Origin: 40CM-4-65-16 sp035279785 | Lineage (GTDB): Bacteria > Chloroflexota > Dormibacteria > Dormibacterales > Dormibacteraceae | Reading direction: 5' to 3' | Assembly: GCA_035279785.1 (NCBI GenBank) | Contig: DATEHC010000037.1 | Coordinates: 1-13,629 of the forward strand | DNA length: 13,629 bases | In this document: positions 7,044-13,629 of the stretch, piece after piece | Layout: each line of letters opens with the position of its first letter | Position numbering within the stretch: position 1 is the first letter of the stretch | Notes under the pieces: model-generated | Seen by the model: only the letters and a program-made list of their open reading frames with translations | What the model was told of the DNA's origin: nothing | Databases searched by the model: none | Program-made: the position numbers and the translations under genes

Positions 7044-8500
7044 CGGCGGACCGCCACCTGCGCGGGCGGAAGAGTGAAGGTGAAGCGCGGGCCGCGTCGC
7101 CGGTTCTCGGCGCGAATCACACCGCCGTGGGCGTCGACGACGCGCTTGGCGATCGCCAGGCCGAGGCCGGTGCCCGTCGAGCGCCTGGTCCAGAAGGTGT
7201 CGAAGACATGCTCGAGGTCGGCGGGAGAGATCGCGGGTCCATCGTTCTCGACCCACGCCTCGACATGGCCGTCGATCAGCAGCGCGCCGATCTCGATGGC
7301 TCCATCCGGCGGCGCCCAATCGACCGCGTTCTCCAGCAGGTTGGTGACGACGCGTCCGAGCTGCATCTCGTCGACGTCGACCGGCGGCAGCTCGTCCGGG
7401 ATGCGCACCGTCACCTCGTGACCTTTGAGCTGCGTCCGCATCTCCCGAACCGACGTGCCGACGACCTCGGCAAGCGCATGCGGCTCGCGGTCCATCTCGA
7501 CGCCGGCCTCCAGGCGCGACAGGGCCAGGAGGTCGCCGACCATGCGGTCGAGCCGGCTGGCCTGGCGGTCGAGGTCCCCGAGCAGCTCGCGCTGCTCGGT
7601 CTCCAGTCCCGCTTGCGGTGTGCTGAGTGCGGTGAGCCCGGCGCGCAGTGCCGCGATCGGGCTCTTGAGCTCGTGCGACAGAGACGAAAGGATCGCCGCC
7701 TTCAGCCGGTCGGATGCCTCGAGGCCACGAGCCCGCTCGGCTTCGAGCGTCGCGCGGCGCCTGTCGAGCAGCAGGTCGGCCAGCCCGATGAGCGCGGCGA
7801 GCATGCGCATCTGCGCGGTCTCCCAGTGGTCAGGCTTCAGCCCGAGCACGACGACGCCGCCCCGGAGCGGAAGGTAGGCGACGCTCGAGGCTCCGCCGTG
7901 CGTCTTCATGGGAACGACAGCGCCGTCCTTGATCGCGATGCCGACCGCCTGCGCGTGCTCGCGCGACCAGTCCGCCTGCCTGAGCTCGTCGTCCGTCAGC
8001 GGAGAACCTGCGAGGCGCCCCGCCTCACCCACGACCGCAAATCGTTCGACCGCCAGCACTTTCTGCGCACTTTCGCTGACAAGCGTCAGCGCCTGTCCGA
8101 CCTCGCTGGCGCGAAGCATCGACGTGGCGAGGTCGTACAACGCGCGCGAGTCCTTGGCCAGGGCCTCCGCCGTCGCCTGCGCCCGGCGCTGCGACGCCGC
8201 CAGCTGGCTGGTGACGAGCGCCACCACCACCAGGACCGCGAGCTCCAGAAACTCGGCGGGACCGCGGACGTTGAAAGTGCCGACCGGCGGGACGAAGAAG
8301 AAGTCGAACAGGAGGAAGGCGACGACACTCCCGGTGACCGCCGGTCCAAGCCCCCAGCGTGCCGCAAGCCACAGAACCAGGAGCAGGTAGACCACGGAAA
8401 GCGACGCGCTGCTGACCGCGGGCGAGATGATCCCGATGGCGGCCGTGATCACCGCCGCGCCGCCAACGGCGACGCCGAATGGCCCGAACCGCCGGATCAT
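7040..8500 (-). CDS. KdpD-like sensor histidine kinase, short form
   Basis: This 486-aa membrane histidine kinase contains, in order: a four-helix DUF4118 region (about 8-100) with the KdpD hallmark FDFFFVPPVGTF at 65-76; a GAF-like sensory segment (about 115-240); a dimerisation/phosphoacceptor helix with His276 in SLSHELKSPIAAL; and an ATPase domain with N box NLLENA (387-392), G1 ENDGP (418-422) and G2 GTGLGL (443-448). Full KdpD proteins carry about 350 extra N-terminal residues (KdpD/Walker and universal-stress domains). These are absent, and the reading frame opens directly before the membrane region. No kdpFABC genes lie in the window. The gene starts 2 nt after the DUF2332 stop without a clear SD and overlaps the regulator gene by 4 nt. 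A role in sensing K+, turgor or a related signal is inferred from the family and the flanking transporters. Confidence 0.9.
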   Translation of the reverse strand: MIRRFGPFGVAVGGAAVITAAIGIISPAVSSASLSVVYLLLVLWLAARWGLGPAVTGSVVAFLLFDFFFVPPVGTFNVRGPAEFLELAVLVVVALVTSQLAASQRRAQATAEALAKDSRALYDLATSMLRASEVGQALTLVSESAQKVLAVERFAVVGEAGRLAGSPLTDDELRQADWSREHAQAVGIAIKDGAVVPMKTHGGASSVAYLPLRGGVVVLGLKPDHWETAQMRMLAALIGLADLLLDRRRATLEAERARGLEASDRLKAAILSSLSHELKSPIAALRAGLTALSTPQAGLETEQRELLGDLDRQASRLDRMVGDLLALSRLEAGVEMDREPHALAEVVGTSVREMRTQLKGHEVTVRIPDELPPVDVDEMQLGRVVTNLLENAVDWAPPDGAIEIGALLIDGHVEAWVENDGPAISPADLEHVFDTFWTRRSTGTGLGLAIAKRVVDAHGGVIRAENRRRGPRFTFTLPPAQVAVRR

Positions 8501-8502
8501 CT

Positions 8503-9543
8503 TTACGAGCTGGAGTCTACGGTCCAGCGCACGTGGGTCCCGTGCGCATGGCTCGTGCCGAGAAGCTCGTCGCCCAGCCGCACCTCGAACAGCGGGTAGG
8601 CGGGCTCCATGCGCAGGTAGAAGACGTCCGCTTCAGCGATCGCCGCCGCGATGCGCCGCTGCTCGGGGTCCGCGACGTACTGCATGAAAACGGAGTGATA
8701 GACGACGGTCGCGACGTCCTCCCGCGGCTCGGCCAGCTCGCGCTCGAGAAAGTCGGCGGCACCCATGCGCTCGACCTTGACCGGCACGGCCCTCGCGACC
8801 TCGATTGCGCCGTCGAGCTGGCTGAGTCGCGCCAGCTGGTCCGCCCACACGAAGGACCGCAGCATGAGCGCGCCCTCGTCTGACGTCGGATCGATCGGGT
8901 TCAGGTCGCAGCCCGAACGCTCGACGACGTCGGCGGCGCGCTCCATGGGCGGCGCGACATCGAAGGAGTGCACGAACTGCACCGGCGACGAGTCGTCACC
9001 CCACGCGCCGCTGGTCGACTGGTAGAAGTAGTGATCCCAGCGGAGGTTCAGGCCGGCGCTCGCACCGATCTCGAGGATGCGCAGCGGCTTGCGGCTGCGG
9101 TGCGCCACCTCGAGGAAGCCCCCGAGCAGCGCTGCGCTTCGTCCGACCTCGTTCGTCTGGCACGGCCGGCGCAGCTCGTTGCGCATCCACTCGGTCCGCG
9201 CGCCGGCGAAGTCGCGGAAAAGTGGCCACGCCACGTCGGCGTCACCGTCGCCGCCGGTCGAGGGATAGTGCCGGTCGAGCTCGGGCGCCTCGCCGGCGAG
9301 GACCATCCTGTGGATCGGCGCCAGGAACCTCAAAGCGATCGCCGACCCGCGATCCTCAGTTTCGAAACCGCTCAGCAGGTCGCGGGTCGGGCCGCCCCCC
9401 TCGAGGTCTTCGGCCGCGCACTCGAGAAGGCGCGTGTAGAAAGGCGATCCCAGGGCATGGCATCCCCTTGCCTGCCAGCGCAACCGGCCGGCCAGGACTT
9501 CAGTCGCTTCCGGCAATCTCCAGTTCCTTCGCCCGGTTCGCAT
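8503..9543 (-). CDS. DUF2332 family protein, methyltransferase-like fold
   Basis: The 346-aa product matches my recollection of DUF2332: an N-terminal helical part with RWQARGCHALGSPFY (about 23-36), LRFLAPIHRMVL (71-82) and a YPSTGG turn. The core then contains RILEIGASAGLNLRWD (155-170), resembling the glycine-rich SAM-binding loop of class I methyltransferases, and a late VVYHSVFMQYV segment. The molecular role is not established; a SAM-dependent activity is inferred only from the loop. Two starts are possible. ATG 9543 lacks an SD. TTG 9516 has AAGGA 8 nt upstream and gives 337 aa. Either overlaps the end of the epimerase gene, so expression is coupled. The kinase gene begins 2 nt downstream. 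Confidence 0.82.
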   Translation of the reverse strand: MRTGRRNWRLPEATEVLAGRLRWQARGCHALGSPFYTRLLECAAEDLEGGGPTRDLLSGFETEDRGSAIALRFLAPIHRMVLAGEAPELDRHYPSTGGDGDADVAWPLFRDFAGARTEWMRNELRRPCQTNEVGRSAALLGGFLEVAHRSRKPLRILEIGASAGLNLRWDHYFYQSTSGAWGDDSSPVQFVHSFDVAPPMERAADVVERSGCDLNPIDPTSDEGALMLRSFVWADQLARLSQLDGAIEVARAVPVKVERMGAADFLERELAEPREDVATVVYHSVFMQYVADPEQRRIAAAIAEADVFYLRMEPAYPLFEVRLGDELLGTSHAHGTHVRWTVDSSS

Positions 9544-10441
9544 ATCCGGGGTGGCTGGGCTTGGCGACTCGATACCACGCGAGCGTTTCGGCCAGCGCGT
9601 CCTCCAGCGCCGACGGCTCGAACCCGAGGTCGCGCCGTACCTTGTCGATGACGTAGCCCGCGCCGCGCCGCGGATCGGGGCCGTACGGGCTCGTGCCCTC
9701 GGGCAGCTTCTCGAAAGGGATGGGATGCAGTCGCGCAGGCACACCCAGTGCTCGCGCGATGCCCTCGATGAGGTCGCGAAGGCTCACGCCTTCGAACGCC
9801 GCGTTGTAAGCCTGGTGGGTCGTGGGTTTGCGCATGTCGCACGCCAGGGCGCAGGCGAAACCGATGTCCTTGACCCAGGCGATCCCGGCCTGGGATTCGT
9901 AGGTCTCTTCCGGGACGAGCACCGGGCCGCCGTCAGCGACGCGCTGGATGTACGCGGCAATGCGAAGGGTGTGGTCGGCAGGACCGAAAACCGCGGGCGG
10001 CCGGATCACACTCCACGGGAAGCCGCCCTGCCGCGTAAGGACCGTTTCGCACCACCGCTTGCCCTCGCGGTAATCGAGCGCGGCCGGTGGATCGCCATCG
10101 AGCGGCCTGAAGTCCTCCTCGCGGGCGGGCTTGCCGAACAGGTCCGGATAGACGCCGGTGGAGATGAAGATGTACCGCTCACCTTTGAAACGGCGCGCAA
10201 CAGCCTGGATCTCGGGCGGCTGGTAGCAAGCCAGGTCGAGCAGCACGTCGGGCTGCGTCTGTTCGAGGACGCGGGCCAGTTGATTCTCGTCGGTGCGGTC
10301 AAACGCGACGTAGCTCGTGAACGTGCCGTATGGGCGCTCCTTGCGTCCGGCCGCGATCGTCTCGACGCCGCGGCGCATCAGCTCCTTGCACGCGGCCACG
10401 CCGACGAAGCCGGCACCTCCCAGCACCAGCGCCCGCGTCAC
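9500..10441 (-). CDS. NAD-dependent epimerase/dehydratase (extended SDR) family protein
   Basis: This 313-aa cytoplasmic Rossmann-fold enzyme shows the dinucleotide motif GGAGFVG at residues 8-14, Ser94 in FISTGVY, and the catalytic pair Tyr124/Lys128 in YREGK, giving a complete Ser-Tyr-Lys set. VIRPPAVFGP is the usual mid-domain substrate/cofactor strand. The C-terminal half (about 180-313) should form the substrate domain. Substrate is unknown: a nucleotide sugar is the family default, but related proteins bind other ligands or RNA. The GTG start at 10441 lies 1 nt after the rapZ-like stop and has no convincing SD, implying coupling. The frame remains open upstream to 10699, but that part is a shadow of the rapZ-like gene. 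The 3' end overlaps the DUF2332 start. Confidence 0.88.
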   Translation of the reverse strand: MTRALVLGGAGFVGVAACKELMRRGVETIAAGRKERPYGTFTSYVAFDRTDENQLARVLEQTQPDVLLDLACYQPPEIQAVARRFKGERYIFISTGVYPDLFGKPAREEDFRPLDGDPPAALDYREGKRWCETVLTRQGGFPWSVIRPPAVFGPADHTLRIAAYIQRVADGGPVLVPEETYESQAGIAWVKDIGFACALACDMRKPTTHQAYNAAFEGVSLRDLIEGIARALGVPARLHPIPFEKLPEGTSPYGPDPRRGAGYVIDKVRRDLGFEPSALEDALAETLAWYRVAKPSHPGYANRAKELEIAGSD

Positions 10442-10442
10442 T

Positions 10443-11114
10443 CTAGATATCTCGGGTGACGAAGTCGACGTCGATGCCGTCCTTCTCGTCGAGCCGTCGC
10501 GCGAGCTCGGACGCAAGCACCACCGAGCGGTGCTGCCCGCCGGTGCAACCGAACGCGACCACGACGTGCATCCGGCCTTTCTCCTCATAGAGAGGAAGAA
10601 GCTCGCCCACGATCCGCTCGATGTCGTCGAGCAGCCGCACTGCCGCCGGCTGCTTGAGCACGAACGCCGCCACCTCCGGATCGCGGCCGGATTTTTCACG
10701 CAGCTCAGGGACCCAGTACGGGTTGTCGAGGAATCGCGCGTCGATCAGCAGCGCGGCCTCGGACGGAGCGCCGTTCTTGTAGCCGAACGCGAGGCACGTG
10801 ACCAGGGGGCGCGAGCGGCTGATCAGGTGCTTGGCCAGCTCCTCGCGCTGTGCCGCTTCGATGCGGTGGTGCGCGCGCTCGTACGTCCCGCCCGCGCGAC
10901 CATCGGCGTCGCCGTCGTGCACGAGCACGTATTTGATCTGCCGGCGGTCGGCCTCGCGCAGCAGCTCCGCACCTCCGTCGCTGACCCCTAGCACGAAGTC
11001 GGTGTCACGCAATCCGTCGAGGTCCCGGATCCGCTCGAAACCTCTCTCTTCGAATGCCTCGACGGCGGCCTCCATGCGCTCGGCGTTCGCCGCGCCGATG
11101 ATGACCAGGTTCAC
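10443..11114 (-). CDS. RapZ-like protein lacking the P-loop ATPase domain
   Basis: This 223-aa protein has a recognisable RapZ C-terminal domain (about 100-223): FGYKNGAPSEAALLIDARFL, NPYWVPELRE near 131-140, a LLPLYEEKGR turn, and GCTGGQHRS at 189-197. In RapZ/YvcJ this domain carries the ligand and RNA-binding function linked to amino-sugar (GlmS) control. The usual N-terminal ATPase domain begins with a GxSGxGKS P-loop. Here the first 99 residues begin MNLVIIGAANAERMEA, contain no Walker A sequence, and are shorter than the usual 150 or so residues. The start is GTG 11114 with no SD; no longer in-frame form is visible because uvrC ends 40 nt upstream. uvrC-rapZ adjacency matches the common uvrC-rapZ-yvcK-whiA order, but yvcK and whiA do not follow here. 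C-terminal assignment is firm; N-terminal role is unknown. Confidence 0.85.
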   Translation of the reverse strand: MNLVIIGAANAERMEAAVEAFEERGFERIRDLDGLRDTDFVLGVSDGGAELLREADRRQIKYVLVHDGDADGRAGGTYERAHHRIEAAQREELAKHLISRSRPLVTCLAFGYKNGAPSEAALLIDARFLDNPYWVPELREKSGRDPEVAAFVLKQPAAVRLLDDIERIVGELLPLYEEKGRMHVVVAFGCTGGQHRSVVLASELARRLDEKDGIDVDFVTRDI

Positions 11115-11130
11115 GGCCGGCGGCCTAAAC

Positions 11131-11154
11131 CCCGGATAGTCGCGACTATCCGGG
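11131..11154. repeat. 24-bp perfect palindrome between uvrC and the rapZ-like gene
   Basis: CCCGGATAGTCG is followed directly by its exact reverse complement. It begins at the base after the uvrC stop codon. As RNA it gives a 10-bp stem with a CGCG loop, followed on the minus strand by GTTTAGG. That T-tract is too weak for a standard terminator, so attenuation, RNA processing or an operator are all possible. Confidence 0.65.
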
Positions 11155-13005
11155 TCAAAGCGTCTCTTTCAGGCGTGCCGCGAGACGTTCAGGAATTCCG
11201 ACCTTGACGATCTCCTCGACCGGCGCCTCGCGGATGGCCTGCACCGACCCGAAGTGTCGCAGCAGGGCTCGCTTCCGCGCGGGCCCGATCCCCTCCACGG
11301 AATCGAGCGGCGAGGTCAGCGCCTTGCGCGCACGGACCTTGCGGTGGTGCGTGATCGCAAACCGATGCGCCTCGTCGCGGATGCGCTGCACCAGGAACAT
11401 ACCGGGCGAGTTGTGCTCCTGCACGATCGGCTCCGCGCGACCCGGCGCGAATATCTCTTCGCGCTCCTTAGCCAGCGAGAACGTCGGGATGTCCGCGTAA
11501 CCCGCCGACTCCATCACCTCGAGCGCCGCGCTCAACTGCCCCTTGCCCCCGTCGATGAGGATCAGGTCCGGCCGGCTGGTGAACGACCGGTCGCCGACCA
11601 CCTCGGCCTCCTCGCGCCGTTGCGCCGACTCCAGCCGTTCGAGGCGGCGCCGCAAGACCTCCTGCAGCATCGCGAAGTCGTTCGGCCCCGGCACGTACCT
11701 GATGCGGAAGTGCCGGTAGTGGTCGTTGCGCGGCCGGCCGTCCTCGAACACCACCATCGACCCCACCGCGGAGTCGCCCTGGATGTTGGAGATGTCGTAG
11801 CACTCGATGCGGCGGGGCGGCGTCTCGAGGTCGAGCGCCGCCGCCAGCGCCGCGAGCATCGGCTCCGTCCGGCTGCGGTCGTAGTCGGCCTGGATCCGAA
11901 GCTGCTCCAGCTCCTGCTTGGCGGTTTCCTCGAGCTGCTGGACAAGCGCACGCTTGCGCCCTCGGCGAGGTACCTCGAGCTCGACCGGTCGCCCGCGCTT
12001 CTCGGTGAGCCAGCCGGTGATGAGCTCCGGCTCGTCGATGACGCCCGGAAGGATCACCGTCCGCGGCACATGCGTCGCGCTCGAGTAGTACTGGAGCATG
12101 AAGCCGCGCAGCAGCTCCGGCTCGGTGGCGTCGCCGGCGCCGTCGAGCGCGTGGCCGTCGTGCCCGACCATCTTGCCCTGGCGGATGTAGGCGACCTCGA
12201 CGAAGACGTCGCTGCCGCTGCGCGCGTAGGCGACGATGTCCTGGTCGTCGCGCCCGCGCGTGAGCACCTTCTGCCGGTCGGCGATTCGTTCGATCGATTG
12301 GAGCTGGTCGCGATAGCGCGCCGCGTTCTCGAAATCGAGGCGGTCGGCCGACGTCTCCATGCGACCCTGCAGCTCGCGCACCAGGATGTCGGAGCGTCCC
12401 TCCATGAAAAGCGCGACCTCGTTGATGCGCGCCTTGTAGTCCTCGGAGCTGATTCGTCGCTCACACGGACCCGGGCACCGCTTGATGTGGAAGTCGAGGC
12501 ACACCTTGCCCTGCTTGAAGATCTCGTCGCTGCACGTGCGAAACGGCAGGAGCTGCCGGATCGACTTCACCGTCGATCGGAGCGATTGCGCCGACGTGTA
12601 TGGGCCGAAGTAGAGCGCGCCGTCGTTGAGCACACGCCGCGAGTAGTGGACGCGAGGAAACTCCTCGGGCACCGGCAGCTTCAAGTAGAGGTAGTTCTTG
12701 TCGTCCTTGAGCCGGATGTTGAAACGCGGCCGGTAGTTCTTGATCAGGTTGTTCTCGAGGACGAGGGCCTCGACTTCGTTGGCGGTGGTGACGAAGTCGA
12801 AATCGACCGCACGCTGCATCAGCTCCGCGATGCGACCGGCTTCCGCATAGCCAGGAGTGAAGTACGACCGCAGGCGGTCGCGAAGGCGTAGAGCCTTGCC
12901 CACGTAGATGACCTGCGTCTTCTTGTCTCGGAACATGTAGACGCCGGGACTCTCGGGCACGGCCTGCAGCCGCCGCTTGACGGTCTCTTCCAGGGTCGCT
13001 GACAC
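11155..13005 (-). CDS. uvrC: UvrABC excinuclease subunit C
   Basis: UvrC makes both incisions flanking a DNA lesion in nucleotide excision repair after UvrA/UvrB recognition. The 616-aa protein is complete. The GIY-YIG nuclease domain (about 18-95) has GVYMF and VIYVGKA. Four cysteines, Cys158, Cys169, Cys177 and Cys181 (the last in RCPGPC), fit the iron-sulphur cluster site known in the family. A UVR motif with LDFENAARYRDQL (about 203-240) should contact UvrB. The RNase H-like nuclease contains Asp404 in ECYDISN, Asp485 in LIDGGKGQ and His547. Tandem helix-hairpin-helix motifs around EGIGPARKRALLRHFG end the protein. The GTG start at 13005 is 10 nt behind a TAGAAT box; the GGAG next to the codon is too close to be a normal SD. 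It is the promoter-proximal gene of the six-gene minus-strand operon. Confidence 0.97.
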   Translation of the reverse strand: MSATLEETVKRRLQAVPESPGVYMFRDKKTQVIYVGKALRLRDRLRSYFTPGYAEAGRIAELMQRAVDFDFVTTANEVEALVLENNLIKNYRPRFNIRLKDDKNYLYLKLPVPEEFPRVHYSRRVLNDGALYFGPYTSAQSLRSTVKSIRQLLPFRTCSDEIFKQGKVCLDFHIKRCPGPCERRISSEDYKARINEVALFMEGRSDILVRELQGRMETSADRLDFENAARYRDQLQSIERIADRQKVLTRGRDDQDIVAYARSGSDVFVEVAYIRQGKMVGHDGHALDGAGDATEPELLRGFMLQYYSSATHVPRTVILPGVIDEPELITGWLTEKRGRPVELEVPRRGRKRALVQQLEETAKQELEQLRIQADYDRSRTEPMLAALAAALDLETPPRRIECYDISNIQGDSAVGSMVVFEDGRPRNDHYRHFRIRYVPGPNDFAMLQEVLRRRLERLESAQRREEAEVVGDRSFTSRPDLILIDGGKGQLSAALEVMESAGYADIPTFSLAKEREEIFAPGRAEPIVQEHNSPGMFLVQRIRDEAHRFAITHHRKVRARKALTSPLDSVEGIGPARKRALLRHFGSVQAIREAPVEEIVKVGIPERLAARLKETL

Positions 13006-13015
13006 TCCAGAGGCG

Positions 13016-13021
13016 ATTCTA
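13016..13021 (-). promoter_or_regulatory. -10 box of uvrC
   Basis: TAGAAT on the minus strand (13021-13016) ends 10 nt before the GTG at 13005, so the transcript would be leaderless or carry only a few leader bases. It lies within the 37-nt gap shared with the divergent DUF4190 gene. Confidence 0.45.
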
Positions 13022-13029
13022 GGAAGCCG

Positions 13030-13035
13030 TAAACT
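13030..13035 (+). promoter_or_regulatory. -10 box of the DUF4190 gene, leaderless start
   Basis: TAAACT is followed by 7 nt and GTG 13043, typical spacing for a leaderless mRNA; no SD precedes this GTG. The two divergent -10 boxes are only 8 nt apart, so RNA polymerase bound at one must block the other. Confidence 0.5.
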
Positions 13036-13042
13036 CGGGTCC

Positions 13043-13456
13043 GTGGCACAGCAACCGCCGCCTCCGCCGTCGCCTTCGTCTTCGGGCGTCCCGACCCAGA
13101 TCTCGGGCCAGCAGTCGCAGCCGTCGACGCCGGTGCCCTACACGCCCGGCCTCACGTTCACGCCCTCGCGCGAGCACTACAACACGATGTCGGTGATCAG
13201 CCTCGCCACCGGCGCCCTCGCGGTGTTCGGCCACATCGTGCTGCCGGGACTCGGCGGCGGGACGCTGGCCGTCGTGGCGATCATCACCGGGCTCATCGGC
13301 CGAAATGAGATCAAGAAGACCGGCGAGCAGGGCAGCTGGATGGCCACCGCCGGGATCGTGCTCGGCGTGATCCACATCGCGCTCATCGCGCTGATCTTCC
13401 TGTTGCTGATCCTTGGCGTTTTCGCCTTCGGGGCGTGGGCACTGCTGCACCACTAA
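13043..13456 (+). CDS. DUF4190 family small membrane protein
   Basis: This 137-aa protein has a cytosolic or unstructured N-terminus rich in Pro, Ser and Gln (residues 1-45, starting with five prolines after AQQ) and two hydrophobic segments. One spans about 49-86 (SVISLATGALAVFG, then GGTLAVVAIITGLIG) and the other about 100-135. Between them lies a polar loop RNEIKKTGEQGSWMATAG, the part by which I recognise DUF4190. The family is common in actinobacterial-type genomes and has no established biochemical role. Start: GTG 13043 is chosen for its leaderless promoter spacing; the frame is open upstream to 12977, but that part lies inside uvrC. It diverges from uvrC. A hairpin repeat begins 2 nt after the stop and may end transcription. 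Confidence 0.8.
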   Translation: MAQQPPPPPSPSSSGVPTQISGQQSQPSTPVPYTPGLTFTPSREHYNTMSVISLATGALAVFGHIVLPGLGGGTLAVVAIITGLIGRNEIKKTGEQGSWMATAGIVLGVIHIALIALIFLLLILGVFAFGAWALLHH

Positions 13457-13457
13457 G

Positions 13458-13503
13458 AGCGCGGGGGGATCAGGATCCCCCCGCGAACCCCCCTACGTTC
13501 CAC
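13458..13503 (+). repeat. Hairpin repeat element, copy 1 (possible terminator)
   Basis: This 46-nt unit begins AGCGC and pairs CGCGGGGGGAT with ATCCCCCCGCG (11 bp) around CAGG, then continues AACCCCCCTACGTTCCAC. It lies 2 nt after the DUF4190 stop. The stem is strong enough to stall polymerase, but no T-tract follows. Copy 2 begins 123 nt further on. Confidence 0.75.
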
Positions 13504-13524
13504 TCGCTGGGTCTGGAGACGTTG

Positions 13525-13578
13525 TGGCGGAGCCTGGTGACGCCCGGAATGAATCCGGGCTACAGCTCCACTGCGCCA
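13525..13578 (+). repeat. Larger imperfect hairpin between the two repeat copies
   Basis: Nested inverted repeats are visible: TGGCG (13525-13529) with CGCCA (13574-13578), GAGC (13530-13533) with GCTC (13565-13568), and a perfect 7-bp inner stem GCCCGGA (13542-13548) with TCCGGGC (13554-13560) around ATGAA. It is non-coding and looks like a dispersed repeat or structured RNA segment rather than a tRNA. Confidence 0.55.
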
Positions 13579-13580
13579 AC

Positions 13581-13627
13581 AGCGCGGGGGGATCAGGGTC
13601 CCCCCGCGAACCCCCCTTACGTTCCAC
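13581..13627 (+). repeat. Hairpin repeat element, copy 2
   Basis: This is the same unit as at 13458 with two changes: the second arm reads GTCCCCCCGCG, turning one T:A pair into T:G, and the tail has an extra T (CCCCCCTTACG). The hairpin is preserved with a wobble pair. It ends 2 nt before the window edge, so further copies may follow outside. Confidence 0.72.
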
Positions 13628-13629
13628 CA

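Noticed and set aside
11254..12891. 545-aa plus-strand open frame antisense to uvrC
   Set aside because: Composition is Arg/Leu/Val/Glu-biased with no motif, and the opposite strand is unmistakably uvrC.
13525..13578. tRNA or small structured RNA gene in the repeat block
   Set aside because: The nested stems do not form a cloverleaf, and no anticodon or T-loop consensus can be placed.
13458..13629. CRISPR-like array
   Set aside because: There are only two copies, 123 nt apart, with an intervening segment that is itself a hairpin; no cas genes are present.

Overview
This is a GC-rich (roughly two thirds G+C by eye), gene-dense bacterial window with eleven protein genes, no RNA gene and no transposase. 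Several start codons have no Shine-Dalgarno sequence and instead sit 6-10 nt behind a TANNNT -10 box. Together with uvrC next to a rapZ-type gene, this points to a high-GC Terrabacteria lineage (Actinomycetota, Dormibacterota or a Chloroflexota relative). That placement is inference; no marker gene settles it.

Left part (1-2313, plus strand): the E1 beta subunit of a 2-oxoacid dehydrogenase. Its alpha subunit, if adjacent, lies before the window. A 60-nt hairpin repeat follows, then an M24 (creatinase/prolidase fold) protein whose metal ligands are largely replaced.

Middle (2303-8500): two APC-superfamily permeases of nearly equal length (620 and 619 aa) diverge from a short control region at 4390-4493. 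The minus-strand permease follows a 75-aa protein through a GTGA start/stop overlap and ends in a soluble domain resembling a universal stress protein. The plus-strand permease runs towards an OmpR/KdpE-like response regulator and a KdpD-like sensor kinase (ATGA overlap). Transporter motifs resemble those of the potassium importer KimA. A 7-4-7 direct repeat of the type bound by OmpR/PhoB-family regulators lies in front of the plus-strand permease. The inferred picture is a compact cation (possibly K+) homeostasis module with its own two-component system.

Right part (13005 back to 6363, minus strand): uvrC, a short rapZ-like gene lacking the ATP-binding P-loop, an NAD-dependent epimerase, a DUF2332 protein, then the kinase and regulator. 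The spacings are 40 nt, 1 nt, an overlap, 2 nt and a 4-nt overlap, so this looks like one six-gene operon. A 24-bp perfect palindrome sits between uvrC and rapZ. A DUF4190 membrane protein diverges from uvrC through a 37-nt double promoter.

Right end (13457-13629): a non-coding repeat block with two copies of a 46/47-nt hairpin element around a larger hairpin, probably REP-like and possibly terminating transcription. No other stretch over 300 bases lacks a gene.
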